The notes under the pieces: generated by a model
What the model was told of the DNA's origin: nothing
Databases searched by the model: none
What the model saw: only the letters and a program-made list of their open reading frames with translations
Assembly: GCF_003206715.1 (NCBI RefSeq)
Contig: NZ_PZJU01000008.1
Span: 19,848 to 72,498, forward strand
From: Salinicola peritrichatus
GTDB lineage: Bacteria; Pseudomonadota; Gammaproteobacteria; Pseudomonadales; Halomonadaceae
Direction: 5' to 3'
DNA length: 52,651 bases
Made by a program: the position numbers and the translations under genes
Shown: positions 8,208 to 16,643 of the stretch, in pieces
Layout of the letters: each line of letters begins with the position of its first letter
Position numbering within the stretch: the stretch's first letter is position 1

Positions 8208-9011
8208 TCAAGCGTTATAATGGAAGATATATTCGAGCACGAACTTGGTGCCGAAGAACGCCAGCACCAGCACGCCCACGCCGACCAGCGTCCAGCGCAC
8301 CGCCTTGGGGCCGCGCCAGCCGAGGTAGTGGTGGCCCGCCAGCAGCCCGGCGAAGATCAGCCAGGCCAGTAGCGACAGGATGGTCTTATGGGCCAGATGC
8401 TGGGCGAACAGGTTGTCGACGAAGACGAAGCCGCTGACGATGGCAACGGTCAGCAGCAGCATGCCGCACCAGATCAGTTCGAACAGCAGCTGTTCCATGC
8501 GTGTCAGCGGTGGCAGGACCTGAACGATGCCGATCGTATGACGCCGTTTGAGTGCCTGGTGTTGAAACGCCAGCAGGACGGCCTGGACGGCGGCGATGGC
8601 GAAGAACGAGAACGCGGCGATCGAACTCAGGATATGGAAATAGAGACCGGGCGATACGCCGGATTCGGTCATCGTGCTCGGCATGCCGATGACGCCGACG
8701 ATAGTCACCGCGGCCAGCGGGAAGACGCAAACCCCGGCGTTGAGCACCGGCTTGAACAGGCTGACCACCAGCAGCAGCGCCACCACCAGCCAGCCGACCA
8801 GGGCCGCGCTCTGGGTCAAACCCAAATGCAGGCCATGTGGCCCCATGATCGTGAATCCGACGATCACGCTATGGCAGATCAAAGCAATCAGCCCGATGCC
8901 GCGCACCCAGGTCGGGCGCTCGGCGACACGCCGGGCCAGGCTCAGGCTTTGCCAGAGTCCGGCGGCGAGATAGCAGACGATAGCGACAAGGGCGAAAGGA
9001 AGCGCCGGCAT
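8208..9011 (-). CDS. ypjD: YpjD-type cytochrome c assembly (CcsA/HemX-like) integral membrane protein
   Basis: The 267-residue, very hydrophobic protein has about eight transmembrane helices from residue 1 to the C-terminus and belongs to the CcsA/CcmC/HemX-like group. In E. coli the equivalent YpjD gene also sits between ffh and yfjD and has been tied genetically to cobalt/magnesium handling (CorE) rather than to haem. The GLHLG histidine and an HILSSIA segment are the kind of membrane-boundary histidines seen in this group. The gene is divergent from ffh and followed by corB after 107 bp, so a ypjD-corB unit is likely. Confidence 0.88.
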   Translation of the reverse strand: MPALPFALVAIVCYLAAGLWQSLSLARRVAERPTWVRGIGLIALICHSVIVGFTIMGPHGLHLGLTQSAALVGWLVVALLLVVSLFKPVLNAGVCVFPLAAVTIVGVIGMPSTMTESGVSPGLYFHILSSIAAFSFFAIAAVQAVLLAFQHQALKRRHTIGIVQVLPPLTRMEQLLFELIWCGMLLLTVAIVSGFVFVDNLFAQHLAHKTILSLLAWLIFAGLLAGHHYLGWRGPKAVRWTLVGVGVLVLAFFGTKFVLEYIFHYNA

Positions 9012-9061
9012 CGATGATTCAACCTCGTTGCGCGACCGGGGCGGTCGCGATGGACGGTGCC

Positions 9062-9091
9062 ACTATACCCAATCGCCGCCGCGATACCCAA
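9062..9091 (-). promoter_or_regulatory. Candidate sigma70 promoter for ypjD
   Basis: On the minus strand TTGGGT (-35, 9091-9086) and TATAGT (-10, 9067-9062) are separated by 18 bp, about 50 bp upstream of the ypjD ATG. The match is good at -10 and moderate at -35. Confidence 0.4.
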
Positions 9092-9122
9092 CTACCATAA
9101 ATGGAGACCGGCCACGGGCGCA

Positions 9123-9151
9123 TGGAGCCTGAGCGCTTGCATGCGTATAAT
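9123..9151 (+). promoter_or_regulatory. Candidate promoter for ffh
   Basis: A perfect TATAAT -10 hexamer lies at 9146-9151, about 95 bp upstream of the ffh ATG. The -35 region around 9123-9128 (TGGAGC) is poor. This region also carries the divergent ypjD promoter. Confidence 0.42.
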
Positions 9152-9247
9152 ACCCGCCCACATTCTTTTTGCGGCGCCGCGATCTCGCTACCGACCCCGT
9201 CTCGTTGACGATTTAGTGGCGCCCGGCATCGCCGCCTGGAGCGTTCC

Positions 9248-10654
9248 ATGTTCGAAAGTCTCTCCAATCGCCTGTCGCAGACGCTCAAGTCGATTACTGG
9301 CCAGGCGCGTCTGACCGAGGACAACATCAAGGACACCCTGCGCGAGGTCCGGCGTGCCTTGCTGGAAGCCGACGTCGCGCTGCCGGTGGTCAAGGAGTTC
9401 GTCGATCGCGTGCGCGAGCGCGCCGTGGGCCAGGAGGTCTCGAAGAGCCTCTCGCCGGGTCAGCAGTTCGTCAAGATCGTCCAGCAGGAGCTGGAATCGA
9501 TCATGGGCCAGGCCAACGAGGCGCTGACGCTCAGGGGAAGTCCGGCGGTCGTGCTGATGGCCGGCCTGCAGGGGGCGGGCAAGACCACCTCCGTGGCCAA
9601 GCTGGCGCGCTACCTGCGCGAGCGCGAAAACAAGAAGGTGCTGGTGGTTTCGGCCGACGTCTATCGCCCGGCGGCGATCGATCAGTTGGAGACGCTGGCG
9701 CGTGAGGTCGAGGTCGACTTCTTCCCCTCCACCAGCGCCGAGCAGCCGGTGGCGATCGCCGAGGCGGCGATCAAGCACGCCAGGATCCAGTTCCACGACG
9801 TGGTGATCGTCGATACCGCCGGACGGCTGGCGGTGGACGAGGCGATGATGGCGGAGATCCAGGCGCTGCATCGAGCGATTCAACCCCAGGAGACGCTGTT
9901 CGTCGTCGATGCCATGACCGGCCAGGACGCCGCCAACACCGCCAAGGCGTTCCACGATGCGCTGCCGCTGACCGGGGTCATCCTGACCAAGGCCGACGGC
10001 GATGCGCGTGGCGGTGCCGCGCTGTCGGTGCGCCACATCACCGGCAAGCCGATCAAGTTCATGGGCATGGGCGAGAAGGTCGACGCCCTCGAACCGTTCC
10101 ACCCGGATCGCGTCGCCTCGCGCATCCTGGGTATGGGCGACGTGCTGTCGCTGATCGAGGAAGCCGAACGCAACGTCGACAAGAGCAAGGCCGAAAAACT
10201 GGCCAAGAAGGTCAAGAAAGGCCAGGGCTTCGACCTCGAGGACTTCCGCGACCAGCTCCAGCAGCTCAAGAAGATGGGCGGTATGGGCGGCCTGATGTCC
10301 AAGCTGCCGGGCATGGGGCAGATGGCCGAGCTGGCCCAGAACAAGGGCGCCGAGCAGGAGTTCGGCAAGCTCGAGGCGTTGATCAACTCGATGACGCCGA
10401 AGGAGCGCCGCAAGCCCGAGATCATCAACGGTTCGCGCAAGCGCCGCATCGCGGCCGGGGCCGGGCTACAGGTGCCGGATCTCAACCGGCTGCTCAAGCA
10501 GCACAAGCAGATGCAGAAAATGATGAAGAAGGCCGGCCAGAAGGGCGGCATGCAGAAGATGATGCGTGGCATGTCCGGCATGATGGGCGGCGGTGGCCCG
10601 GGTGGTCCCGGCGGCATGGGGGGAATGGGTGGCGGCGGTTTTCCGCGGCGCTGA
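9248..10654 (+). CDS. ffh: Signal recognition particle protein Ffh (SRP54)
   Basis: The 468-residue GTPase binds 4.5S RNA and signal peptides and delivers ribosomes to FtsY. The N domain spans residues 1-90. The G domain has the P-loop GLQGAGKTT at 106-114, the DTAGR motif and TKADGDARGGAAL. The C-terminal methionine-rich M domain ends in a long Gly/Met tail (MMGGGGPGGPGGMGGMGG). Length and order are standard. It heads the conserved ffh-rpsP-rimM-trmD-rplS group. Confidence 0.98.
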   Translation: MFESLSNRLSQTLKSITGQARLTEDNIKDTLREVRRALLEADVALPVVKEFVDRVRERAVGQEVSKSLSPGQQFVKIVQQELESIMGQANEALTLRGSPAVVLMAGLQGAGKTTSVAKLARYLRERENKKVLVVSADVYRPAAIDQLETLAREVEVDFFPSTSAEQPVAIAEAAIKHARIQFHDVVIVDTAGRLAVDEAMMAEIQALHRAIQPQETLFVVDAMTGQDAANTAKAFHDALPLTGVILTKADGDARGGAALSVRHITGKPIKFMGMGEKVDALEPFHPDRVASRILGMGDVLSLIEEAERNVDKSKAEKLAKKVKKGQGFDLEDFRDQLQQLKKMGGMGGLMSKLPGMGQMAELAQNKGAEQEFGKLEALINSMTPKERRKPEIINGSRKRRIAAGAGLQVPDLNRLLKQHKQMQKMMKKAGQKGGMQKMMRGMSGMMGGGGPGGPGGMGGMGGGGFPRR

Positions 10655-10714
10655 TTTACCCGTATGGCGGCAACAAAAGGTTTCCAAGACACGGTGTTTT
10701 CCGTAGAATGCTGC

Positions 10715-10745
10715 GTCTTCGTCTCGGGCGTGCGCCCGGGAAGAC
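10715..10745 (+). promoter_or_regulatory. Structured leader/hairpin upstream of rpsP
   Basis: Between ffh and rpsP, GTCTTC...GAAGAC forms an outer stem and CGGGCG-TG-CGCCCG an inner stem. A weak promoter-like pair (TTTCCA, 17 bp, TAGAAT ending at 10709) lies just before it, so the hairpin would be near the 5' end of an rpsP transcript. There is no uridine run, so a simple intrinsic terminator is unlikely. Confidence 0.35.
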
Positions 10746-10793
10746 ACGATTCCGTGGCGTAAAGATTAACTTAACCGAAGGATTATCAGCGCA

Positions 10794-11045
10794 ATGGTTA
10801 CCATTCGTCTGGCACGTGGTGGCGCCAAGAAGCGTCCCTTCTATCACCTGACCGTCAGCGACTCTCGCGTTTCCCGCGATGGCCGCTTCATCGAGCGCGT
10901 CGGCTTCTTCAACCCGATCGCCCGTGGTCAGGAAGAGCGTCTGCGCGTCAATCTGGACCGCGTCGCTCACTGGCAGTCCCAGGGTGCGCAGGTTTCCGAC
11001 CGCGTGGCCGAGCTGGTCAAAGAAGCACGCAAGGCCCAGGCCTGA
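10794..11045 (+). CDS. rpsP: 30S ribosomal protein S16
   Basis: The 83-residue basic protein begins [17 protein letters not shown] and carries the family signatures [19 protein letters not shown] and [14 protein letters not shown]16 is needed for assembly of the 30S body. The ATG follows AAGGA. RimM starts 11 bp after its stop, the usual arrangement for ribosome maturation genes. Confidence 0.98.
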   Translation: MVTIRLARGGAKKRPFYHLTVSDSRVSRDGRFIERVGFFNPIARGQEERLRVNLDRVAHWQSQGAQVSDRVAELVKEARKAQA

Positions 11046-11056
11046 GTTCGATCGTC

Positions 11057-11611
11057 ATGTCCGACGCGGCTCGTGACAGCGTCAATGACGGCGAGACGCA
11101 ACATGTGGTGCTGGGGCGTCTGACCAGCCCGCACGGCGTGAAAGGTTGGCTCAAGGTCTATTCGTACACCAGTCCGATCGAGGGCATCTTCGACTACCCG
11201 CACTGGGTGCTATCGAGGCGCGGACAGCTCGAAACACGGCGTCTGCTCGACGCTCGCCCGCAGGGCAAGAGTCTGGTGGTACGACTGGAAGGTATCGACA
11301 CGCGCGAGCTGGCCGAGCAGTGGGCCGGCGCCGAGGTGTTGATGGAAAAGACGGCGCTACCCGAACTGGATAGCGGCGAATACTACTGGCATCAGTTGGA
11401 AGGACTCGAAGTGGTGACCCGCGACGGCGTCAAGCTGGGGCGTGTCGACTATCTGTTCGAGACCGGCGCCAACGATGTCATGGTGGTCAAGCCCGGCGAG
11501 GGCAGTTTCGATGACCGGGAACGGCTGCTGCCGTTTCTTCCCGACGATGTCATCGTCGAGATCGATCTGGACGATGGACGCATGACGGTCGACTGGGACC
11601 CAGAGTTCTGA
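11057..11611 (+). CDS. rimM: 16S rRNA processing protein RimM
   Basis: The 184-residue protein has the RimM domain opening LGRLTSPHGVKGWLKVYSYT and a C-terminal PRC barrel (about residues 105-180; YYWHQLEGLEVVTRDG, LPFLPDDVIVEIDLDDGRMTV). RimM binds S19 and the 30S head during maturation. It lies between rpsP and trmD. Its stop codon falls inside the first unit of a 14-bp tandem repeat. Confidence 0.97.
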   Translation: MSDAARDSVNDGETQHVVLGRLTSPHGVKGWLKVYSYTSPIEGIFDYPHWVLSRRGQLETRRLLDARPQGKSLVVRLEGIDTRELAEQWAGAEVLMEKTALPELDSGEYYWHQLEGLEVVTRDGVKLGRVDYLFETGANDVMVVKPGEGSFDDRERLLPFLPDDVIVEIDLDDGRMTVDWDPEF

Positions 11612-11644
11612 ACCGAGAGTTCTGAGCCGAGAATTCTAAGCCGA
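11603..11644. repeat. Three tandem 14-bp repeats over the rimM stop codon
   Basis: The units are GAGTTCTGAACCGA, GAGTTCTGAGCCGA and GAATTCTAAGCCGA. The first holds the rimM stop codon (TGA, 11609-11611), and each unit contains a TGA or TAA in the same register. This looks like slippage duplication of the gene's end. Confidence 0.75.
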
Positions 11645-11711
11645 GCGGCTCGCGACCCGGTACATCGAGTGGCAAGGCGAACGACCGCCGGCAGGGGAGG
11701 AGAAGCGTACC

Positions 11712-12491
11712 GTGTGGATTGGTGTCGTCTCCCTGTTCCCGGAGATGTTCGAGGCCATTACCCGGCATGGCGTCACCGGACGCGCCGTGGAGCGAGGCTT
11801 GCTCGAAATGGCCTTCTGGAATCCTCGGGACTACGCCACGGACAGACATCGCACGGTCGATGATCGCCCCTACGGCGGCGGCCCCGGCATGCTGATGAAG
11901 GTCGATACGCTGCGCTGCGCATTGCGCGAAGCGCGGGCCGGCGCCGAGGCTTCGGGGCATCGCCCCACGGTGATCTATCTCTCGCCCCAGGGGCGTCGCC
12001 TCGATCAGGCCGGGGCGCGGGAGCTGGCATCTCGCGATGGCCTGATCGTGGTTGCCGGGCGTTATGAAGGCATCGACGAGCGCGTGGTCGAGGCCGATAT
12101 CGACGAAGAGTGGTCGATCGGCGACTACGTGCTGAGCGGCGGCGAACTGCCGGCGATGGTAATGATCGACGCCTTGGCCCGGGAGGTTCCGGGCGTGCTG
12201 GGGCACCGGGATTCGGCCAGCGAGGACTCTTTTGCCGACGGCCTGCTCGACTGCCCGCACTACACCCGCCCCGAGGTGATCGACGGTCATCGGGTGCCGG
12301 AGGTACTGCTGAGCGGCAACCACGCAGCGATTCGTCGCTGGCGCCTGAAGCAATCGCTCGGACGCACCTGGCTCAGGCGTCCGGATCTGTTGGAGAGCCG
12401 AACGTTGGATCGCGAGCAGCGGATGCTGCTGGATGAATTCATCGACGAACACGTCGCGAGAAGCGAGTCTTCCGGCGACGGCGGTGCATGA
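11712..12491 (+). CDS. trmD: tRNA (guanine37-N1)-methyltransferase
   Basis: The 259-residue SPOUT methyltransferase modifies G37 of tRNAs reading CNN and similar codons, which prevents +1 frameshifts. Visible signatures are [12 protein letters not shown] near the start, [21 protein letters not shown], the knot segment [10 protein letters not shown] and [11 protein letters not shown]. The start is GTG (GTG TGG ATT) preceded by GGGGAGGAG. The 100-bp spacer from rimM is longer than usual and begins with the tandem repeat. Confidence 0.97.
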   Translation: MWIGVVSLFPEMFEAITRHGVTGRAVERGLLEMAFWNPRDYATDRHRTVDDRPYGGGPGMLMKVDTLRCALREARAGAEASGHRPTVIYLSPQGRRLDQAGARELASRDGLIVVAGRYEGIDERVVEADIDEEWSIGDYVLSGGELPAMVMIDALAREVPGVLGHRDSASEDSFADGLLDCPHYTRPEVIDGHRVPEVLLSGNHAAIRRWRLKQSLGRTWLRRPDLLESRTLDREQRMLLDEFIDEHVARSESSGDGGA

Positions 12492-12636
12492 GACGGTCGA
12501 TCTTCGAGTATGAATCCTCGAATGGATAGGTCGTCGGCATGCGTCACTCACCAGTCCGATTCCGCGCCGGTTCACTGAGACCAGCGCCGGGATCACGGAA
12601 TGTCCCGACACGGACAACCCCAATGAGGAGCAAGAC

Positions 12637-12993
12637 ATGAGCAGCAAGAACAAGGTGATCCAGGCGCTCGAAAGCGAGCAGATGAACAAGGAAATCCCGG
12701 CGTTCGCCCCCGGCGACACCGTGGTCGTCCAGGTCAAGGTCGTCGAAGGCAACCGCGAGCGTTTGCAGGCCTTCGAAGGCGTGGTCATCGGCAAGCGCAG
12801 CCGCGGCCTGAACTCCGCTTTCACCGTGCGCAAGATCTCTCACGGTGTCGGCGTCGAGCGTACCTTCCAGACCTACAGCCCGCTGGTTGCCGGCATCGAA
12901 GTCAAGCGTCGCGGTGACGTTCGTCAGGCCAAGCTTTACTACCTCCGCGAGCGCAGCGGTAAGTCTGCCCGTATCAAGGAAAAGCTGGCCTGA
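12637..12993 (+). CDS. rplS: 50S ribosomal protein L19
   Basis: The 118-residue protein has the L19 signatures [31 protein letters not shown] and [13 protein letters not shown], and sits at the 30S-50S interface. The ATG follows GAGGAG. It closes the rpsP-rimM-trmD-rplS cluster and is followed by a strong hairpin. Confidence 0.98.
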   Translation: MSSKNKVIQALESEQMNKEIPAFAPGDTVVVQVKVVEGNRERLQAFEGVVIGKRSRGLNSAFTVRKISHGVGVERTFQTYSPLVAGIEVKRRGDVRQAKLYYLRERSGKSARIKEKLA

Positions 12994-13050
12994 TCCGACG
13001 CGTTTTCCTGTTTGCCAGAGGGAACAGGAGACGCTCGGTCAGTCTGCACG

Positions 13051-13086
13051 GGAAACCCCGCGGGCCGTTCGGCTCGCGGGGTTTCC
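13051..13086 (+). terminator. Hairpin terminator after rplS
   Basis: A perfect 12-bp stem, GGAAACCCCGCG with CGCGGGGTTTCC, encloses an inner GCCG-TT-CGGC stem. It lies about 57 bp past the rplS stop and before xerD. There is no long T run, but stem strength and position suit the end of the ribosomal cluster. Confidence 0.7.
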
Positions 13087-13131
13087 GCGTTATGATGGGT
13101 GGATGGAAAGCTGTCGATCCAAAGGCTGGAA

Positions 13132-14028
13132 ATGGACGCCATGAACGACCACGACCAGCGTGATGCCTTTCTCGATGCGCTGTGGTTGGAGCGCGGGGTC
13201 AGCGAGCATACGCTGAGTGCCTATCGTCACGACCTGTCGGCCTGGATCGCCTATCTCGACGTCCAGGGGCAGCGCCTGCTGTCGCCGGGCGAGACGACCC
13301 TGATCGAGTTCATCGAAGCGCGGCGCGAACGCTATCACGCCCGCTCGATCGCGCGGCTGCTCTCCTGCCTTCGCCGCTTCTACCGTTGGGCACTGGCCGA
13401 AAGCCTGATCGGCCACGATCCGCTGGCGGAGATCCAGCCACCGCGCGTGCGGCCCGGGCTGCCCTCGACCCTCGACGAGCGGGAGGTCGAACGCCTGTTG
13501 GCGGCTCCCGACGTGGAGAGCGCGCTGGGCCTGCGCGATCGCGCCATGCTCGAAGTGCTCTACGCTTGCGGACTACGCGTCTCGGAACTGGTCGGTCTGA
13601 CGCTCGCCACGGTCAATTTGCGCCAAGGCGTGGTACTGGTGCGCGGCAAGGGCGACAAGGAGCGCCTGGTGCCGCTGGGCGAGGAGGCGCTGGCATGGCT
13701 CGAGCGCTATCTGCGTCAGGGGCGCAGCGAGTTGATGCGGGACATCCGCCAGCCACCGCTGTTTCCCGGCCGCAACGATGGTTTCATGACGCGTCAGACC
13801 TTCTGGCACCGTATCAAGCACTACGCGCAGCTCGCCGCCATCGACAAGCCGCTGTCGCCGCATACGCTGCGCCACGCTTTTGCGACGCATCTGTTGAATC
13901 ATGGTGCCAATCTGCGTGTCGTACAGTTACTGCTCGGTCACAGCGATCTTTCGACCACGCAGATCTATACGCACGTGGCCCAGGCGCGCCTGGAAGCGCT
14001 GCACGCCCAACACCATCCAAGAGGTTGA
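13132..14028 (+). CDS. xerD: Site-specific tyrosine recombinase XerD
   Basis: The product is about 298 residues. The N-terminal SAM-like core-binding domain (LDALWLERGVSEHTLSAYRHDL) is followed by the catalytic domain with Arg in YACGLRVSELVGL, HTLRHAFATHLL, LLGHSDLSTTQIYTHV and the nucleophile Tyr. With XerC it resolves chromosome dimers at dif. Two in-frame ATGs are possible; 13132 has AAGG at good spacing and 13141 is the alternative. The order xerD-dsbC-hom-thrC-recJ matches Pseudomonas and relatives. Confidence 0.96.
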   Translation: MDAMNDHDQRDAFLDALWLERGVSEHTLSAYRHDLSAWIAYLDVQGQRLLSPGETTLIEFIEARRERYHARSIARLLSCLRRFYRWALAESLIGHDPLAEIQPPRVRPGLPSTLDEREVERLLAAPDVESALGLRDRAMLEVLYACGLRVSELVGLTLATVNLRQGVVLVRGKGDKERLVPLGEEALAWLERYLRQGRSELMRDIRQPPLFPGRNDGFMTRQTFWHRIKHYAQLAAIDKPLSPHTLRHAFATHLLNHGANLRVVQLLLGHSDLSTTQIYTHVAQARLEALHAQHHPRG

Positions 14029-14030
14029 AG

Positions 14031-14798
14031 ATGAGAAGTCGTTCGTTGCCGTCCGCACTCGCCCTGGTGGGCCTTTCTTTCCTATCCGCTCTGGCACCCG
14101 CTGCCTTCGCCGAGCCGCCGGCCGACCTGGCCGACAAGCTCAATGCCCACGGCGGCCAGCCGTTGCCGATCGAGTCGATCGACGACTCGCCGGTGCCGGG
14201 GCTCTTTGAGGTGCGTCTACGCGGTGGCAACACGCTCTATTCGGATGCCGAGGGCAAGTATCTGATCGTTGGCGATCTCTATCAGAATGCCGATGACGGC
14301 ATGGTCAACCTGACCGAGCAGGCGGCCAATAAGCGGCGCAAGGCGCTGGTCGACGCCGTGCCGAGTGATCAGCGCGTGGTCTACAAGCCGGCAGGCCAGG
14401 TCAAGGCCAGGCTTACCGTGTTCACCGATACGACCTGTCCTTACTGCCACAAGTTGCATGCGGAAATGTCCCAGCTCAATGACTTGGGCATTGAGGTCGA
14501 CTACCTGGCCTTTCCGCGCATGGGGCCGAACTCCGAGGCGGCACGGCAGCTGACCCGGGTATGGTGCGCCGACAATCGCTCCGAGGCGATGAGCGCCGCC
14601 TTCCGTGGCGACTCGCTGGATACCCCGGCCTGCGATGCACCGATTGCCCAGCAGTATCGCCTCGGCGTCGAATCCGGCATTCAGGGCACGCCGGCGATCA
14701 TCTTCCCGGACGGCAAGATGGTGCCCGGCTACCTGCCCGCCGACCGGCTGGCGGCCATGCTGGGAATCGATACGGGCGCGGACGGCAGCGAAGGCTGA
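14031..14798 (+). CDS. dsbC: Thiol:disulfide interchange protein DsbC
   Basis: The 255-residue periplasmic isomerase has a signal peptide cleaved near AFA-EPP (residue 27), an N-terminal dimerisation domain and a thioredoxin-like domain with CPYC at residues 136-139. Two further cysteines (WCADN and PACDAP) correspond to the structural disulfide of DsbC. The cis-Pro loop reads GTPAIIFPDG. It starts 2 bp after xerD. The TGA stop is duplicated by insertion of a mobile element directly behind it. Confidence 0.96.
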   Translation: MRSRSLPSALALVGLSFLSALAPAAFAEPPADLADKLNAHGGQPLPIESIDDSPVPGLFEVRLRGGNTLYSDAEGKYLIVGDLYQNADDGMVNLTEQAANKRRKALVDAVPSDQRVVYKPAGQVKARLTVFTDTTCPYCHKLHAEMSQLNDLGIEVDYLAFPRMGPNSEAARQLTRVWCADNRSEAMSAAFRGDSLDTPACDAPIAQQYRLGVESGIQGTPAIIFPDGKMVPGYLPADRLAAMLGIDTGADGSEG

Positions 14799-15010
14799 GA
14801 ACCTATCTACGATCTGCTACGCGTCGGCCAAACATTGAGCCGAAGCGCAGCGGAGACAACAGCCGTAGGCTGGCCCGTAGGGCGAGCGAAGCGAGTCAAA
14901 TACTTTCGGAATGCTCATTTAACCCCATGTAAACTCGTACGCGAGCCCGGTCCTTTCCTCAAGTGTTTTCGCCTCGTTTGGCTCTAGCTCGCTAGATCGT
15001 AAACAGATTC
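14799..15010. mobile_element. MITE-like element, copy B (212 bp, TGA flanks)
   Basis: The left end GAACCTATCTACGATCT and reversed right end GAATCTGTTTACGATCT are imperfect inverted repeats. TGA flanks both sides (14796-14798, which is the dsbC stop, and 15011-15013), a TNA 3-bp duplication. End to end it is homologous to the copy at 21133 in reverse orientation: both share the segment gcgtcggccaaacattg near one end and gcgagctag near the other. No gene is inside. It fills most of the 389-bp gap before hom. Confidence 0.75.
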
Positions 15011-15019
15011 TGACCGCGT

Positions 15020-15039
15020 CCGAGCCCCAGCTGGCTCGG
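15020..15039 (+). terminator. Hairpin, probably the displaced dsbC terminator
   Basis: CCGAGCC and GGCTCGG form a 7-bp stem with a 6-base loop. Removing the mobile element and one TGA copy would put it 6 bp past the dsbC stop, suggesting the insertion separated the gene from its terminator. There is no T run, so termination strength is uncertain. Confidence 0.45.
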
Positions 15040-15187
15040 CTGCGGGATGCTTCGGTCCGGCTTGACAGCGGCCTCAGGGCTTTCTACCGTGACCGCCCTT
15101 CACAGCGCTTCATGCGCGCCGGAGGGCGGTTGGTCAGCGCATACGGGCGTCTATCGAAACGTCCATAGAACACAGGGGAGCGACATC

Positions 15188-16504
15188 TTGGATCCGGTGA
15201 GAGTGGGTATCTGCGGCTTGGGCACCGTGGGCGGTGGCACCTTCAACGTCCTGACGCGCAACGCCGACGAGATCGCGCGTCGCGCCGGTCGTCCGATCGC
15301 CATCGAGCAGATCGGTGCCCGTCGCGACAACCCCGACTGCGACACCTCCGGGATCCAGATGACCAGCGACATCTTCGAGGTCGCGCGTAACCCCAACGTC
15401 GATGTGCTGGTCGAGCTGATCGGCGGCTACGATGTCGCGCGTGAACTGGTCATGACCGCGATCGAGAACGGCAAGCACGTGGTCACCGCCAACAAGGCGC
15501 TGATCGCCGTTCACGGCAACGAAATCTTCCGCGCCGCGCACGAGAAAGGCGTCATCGTTGCTTTCGAGGCAGCAGTGGCCGGCGGCATCCCGGTGATCAA
15601 GTCTCTGCGAGAGGGCCTTGGCGCCAACCGGATTCAATGGCTGGCCGGCATCATCAACGGCACCGGCAACTACATCCTCACCCACATGCGCGACGAGGGC
15701 CGGGCCTTCGAGGACGTGCTCGCCGAGGCCCAGGCATTGGGCTATGCCGAAGCCGATCCGACCTTCGATGTCGAGGGGATCGACGCCGCCCACAAGTTGA
15801 CCATTCTCGCCTCCATCGCCTTCGGCGTGCCGCTGCAGTTCGAACGCGCCTACACCGAAGGCATCGCGCGTATCACTGCCGAAGACGTCGAACAGGCCGA
15901 CAATCTCGGCTATACCATCAAGCATCTGGGCATTACCCGGCGCGGCGACCATGGCGTCGAGCTGCGTGTGCACCCCACGCTGGTTCCCAAGGAGCGGCTG
16001 CTCGCCAATGTGCACGGCGTCAAGAACGCCATCGCGGTGATGGGCGACGCCGTCGGTCCGACGCTCTATTACGGTGCCGGCGCGGGTGCCGAGCCGACCG
16101 CCTCGGCAGTGGTCGCCGACCTGCTCGATGTCGCCCGCGATATCGCCACCGATCATCACTATCGGGTGCCATACCTGGCCTTCAGCGGCATCAACGACGA
16201 GGCCAACGCGCTGCCGATCCTGCCGATGGAAGAGATCGTCACCGCCTACTATCTGCGCTTGCTGGCGGTCGATCGGCCCGGCGTGCTGGCGCGGGTGGCG
16301 ACGATCCTCTCCGAGCAGGGAATCTCGATCGAGGCGATCATCCAGAAGGAAGCCACCGAGGGCGAATTGGTGCCGATCATCCTGATGACCCACCGCACCC
16401 GCGAGCAGCACATGAACGAAGCGATCCGCCAACTGGAGTCGCTGGCGGATATCGCCGGGCCCGTCACGCGTATTCGCGTCGAATCGCTCGATGAGCAGGA
16501 ATAA
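15188..16504 (+). CDS. hom: Homoserine dehydrogenase
   Basis: The 438-residue NAD(P)-dependent enzyme makes homoserine for threonine and methionine. It has a Rossmann motif GICGLGTVGGGTF near residues 7-19, NKALIA, the catalytic region GIINGTGNYIL and EADPTFDVEGIDAAHK, and a C-terminal ACT domain (about residues 355-435; LLAVDRPGVLARVATILSEQ) for feedback by threonine. The start is TTG at 15188 with AGGGGA 9 bases upstream; upstream in-frame codons give no family similarity. thrC follows. Confidence 0.96.
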   Translation: MDPVRVGICGLGTVGGGTFNVLTRNADEIARRAGRPIAIEQIGARRDNPDCDTSGIQMTSDIFEVARNPNVDVLVELIGGYDVARELVMTAIENGKHVVTANKALIAVHGNEIFRAAHEKGVIVAFEAAVAGGIPVIKSLREGLGANRIQWLAGIINGTGNYILTHMRDEGRAFEDVLAEAQALGYAEADPTFDVEGIDAAHKLTILASIAFGVPLQFERAYTEGIARITAEDVEQADNLGYTIKHLGITRRGDHGVELRVHPTLVPKERLLANVHGVKNAIAVMGDAVGPTLYYGAGAGAEPTASAVVADLLDVARDIATDHHYRVPYLAFSGINDEANALPILPMEEIVTAYYLRLLAVDRPGVLARVATILSEQGISIEAIIQKEATEGELVPIILMTHRTREQHMNEAIRQLESLADIAGPVTRIRVESLDEQE

Positions 16505-16643
16505 ACCAAGAGGGAAGAGATAAGAAGGAAGAGGTAAGAAGGAAGGGGAAGTGTATATGTTTTTCTTCTCTCTTCAGGCGCGCAGCGCCGTTCTTCCGCC
16601 TTCAAGCGGCGCAGCCGCGGTCTGTCAGGGTAAGGAATTGATC
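16505..16643 (+). other. hom-thrC spacer with purine-rich tandem repeat and dyads
   Basis: After the hom stop the + strand is almost pure A/G for about 45 bases. It includes two copies of an aagagRtaagaagga unit (15-bp period), then a pyrimidine block (tttttcttctctcttc) that can pair back with it. GC-rich dyads follow (ggcgc-gca-gcgcc and others) up to the thrC ribosome-binding site. This may be a dispersed intergenic repeat or a transcript-processing structure; no gene is seen. Confidence 0.5.
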
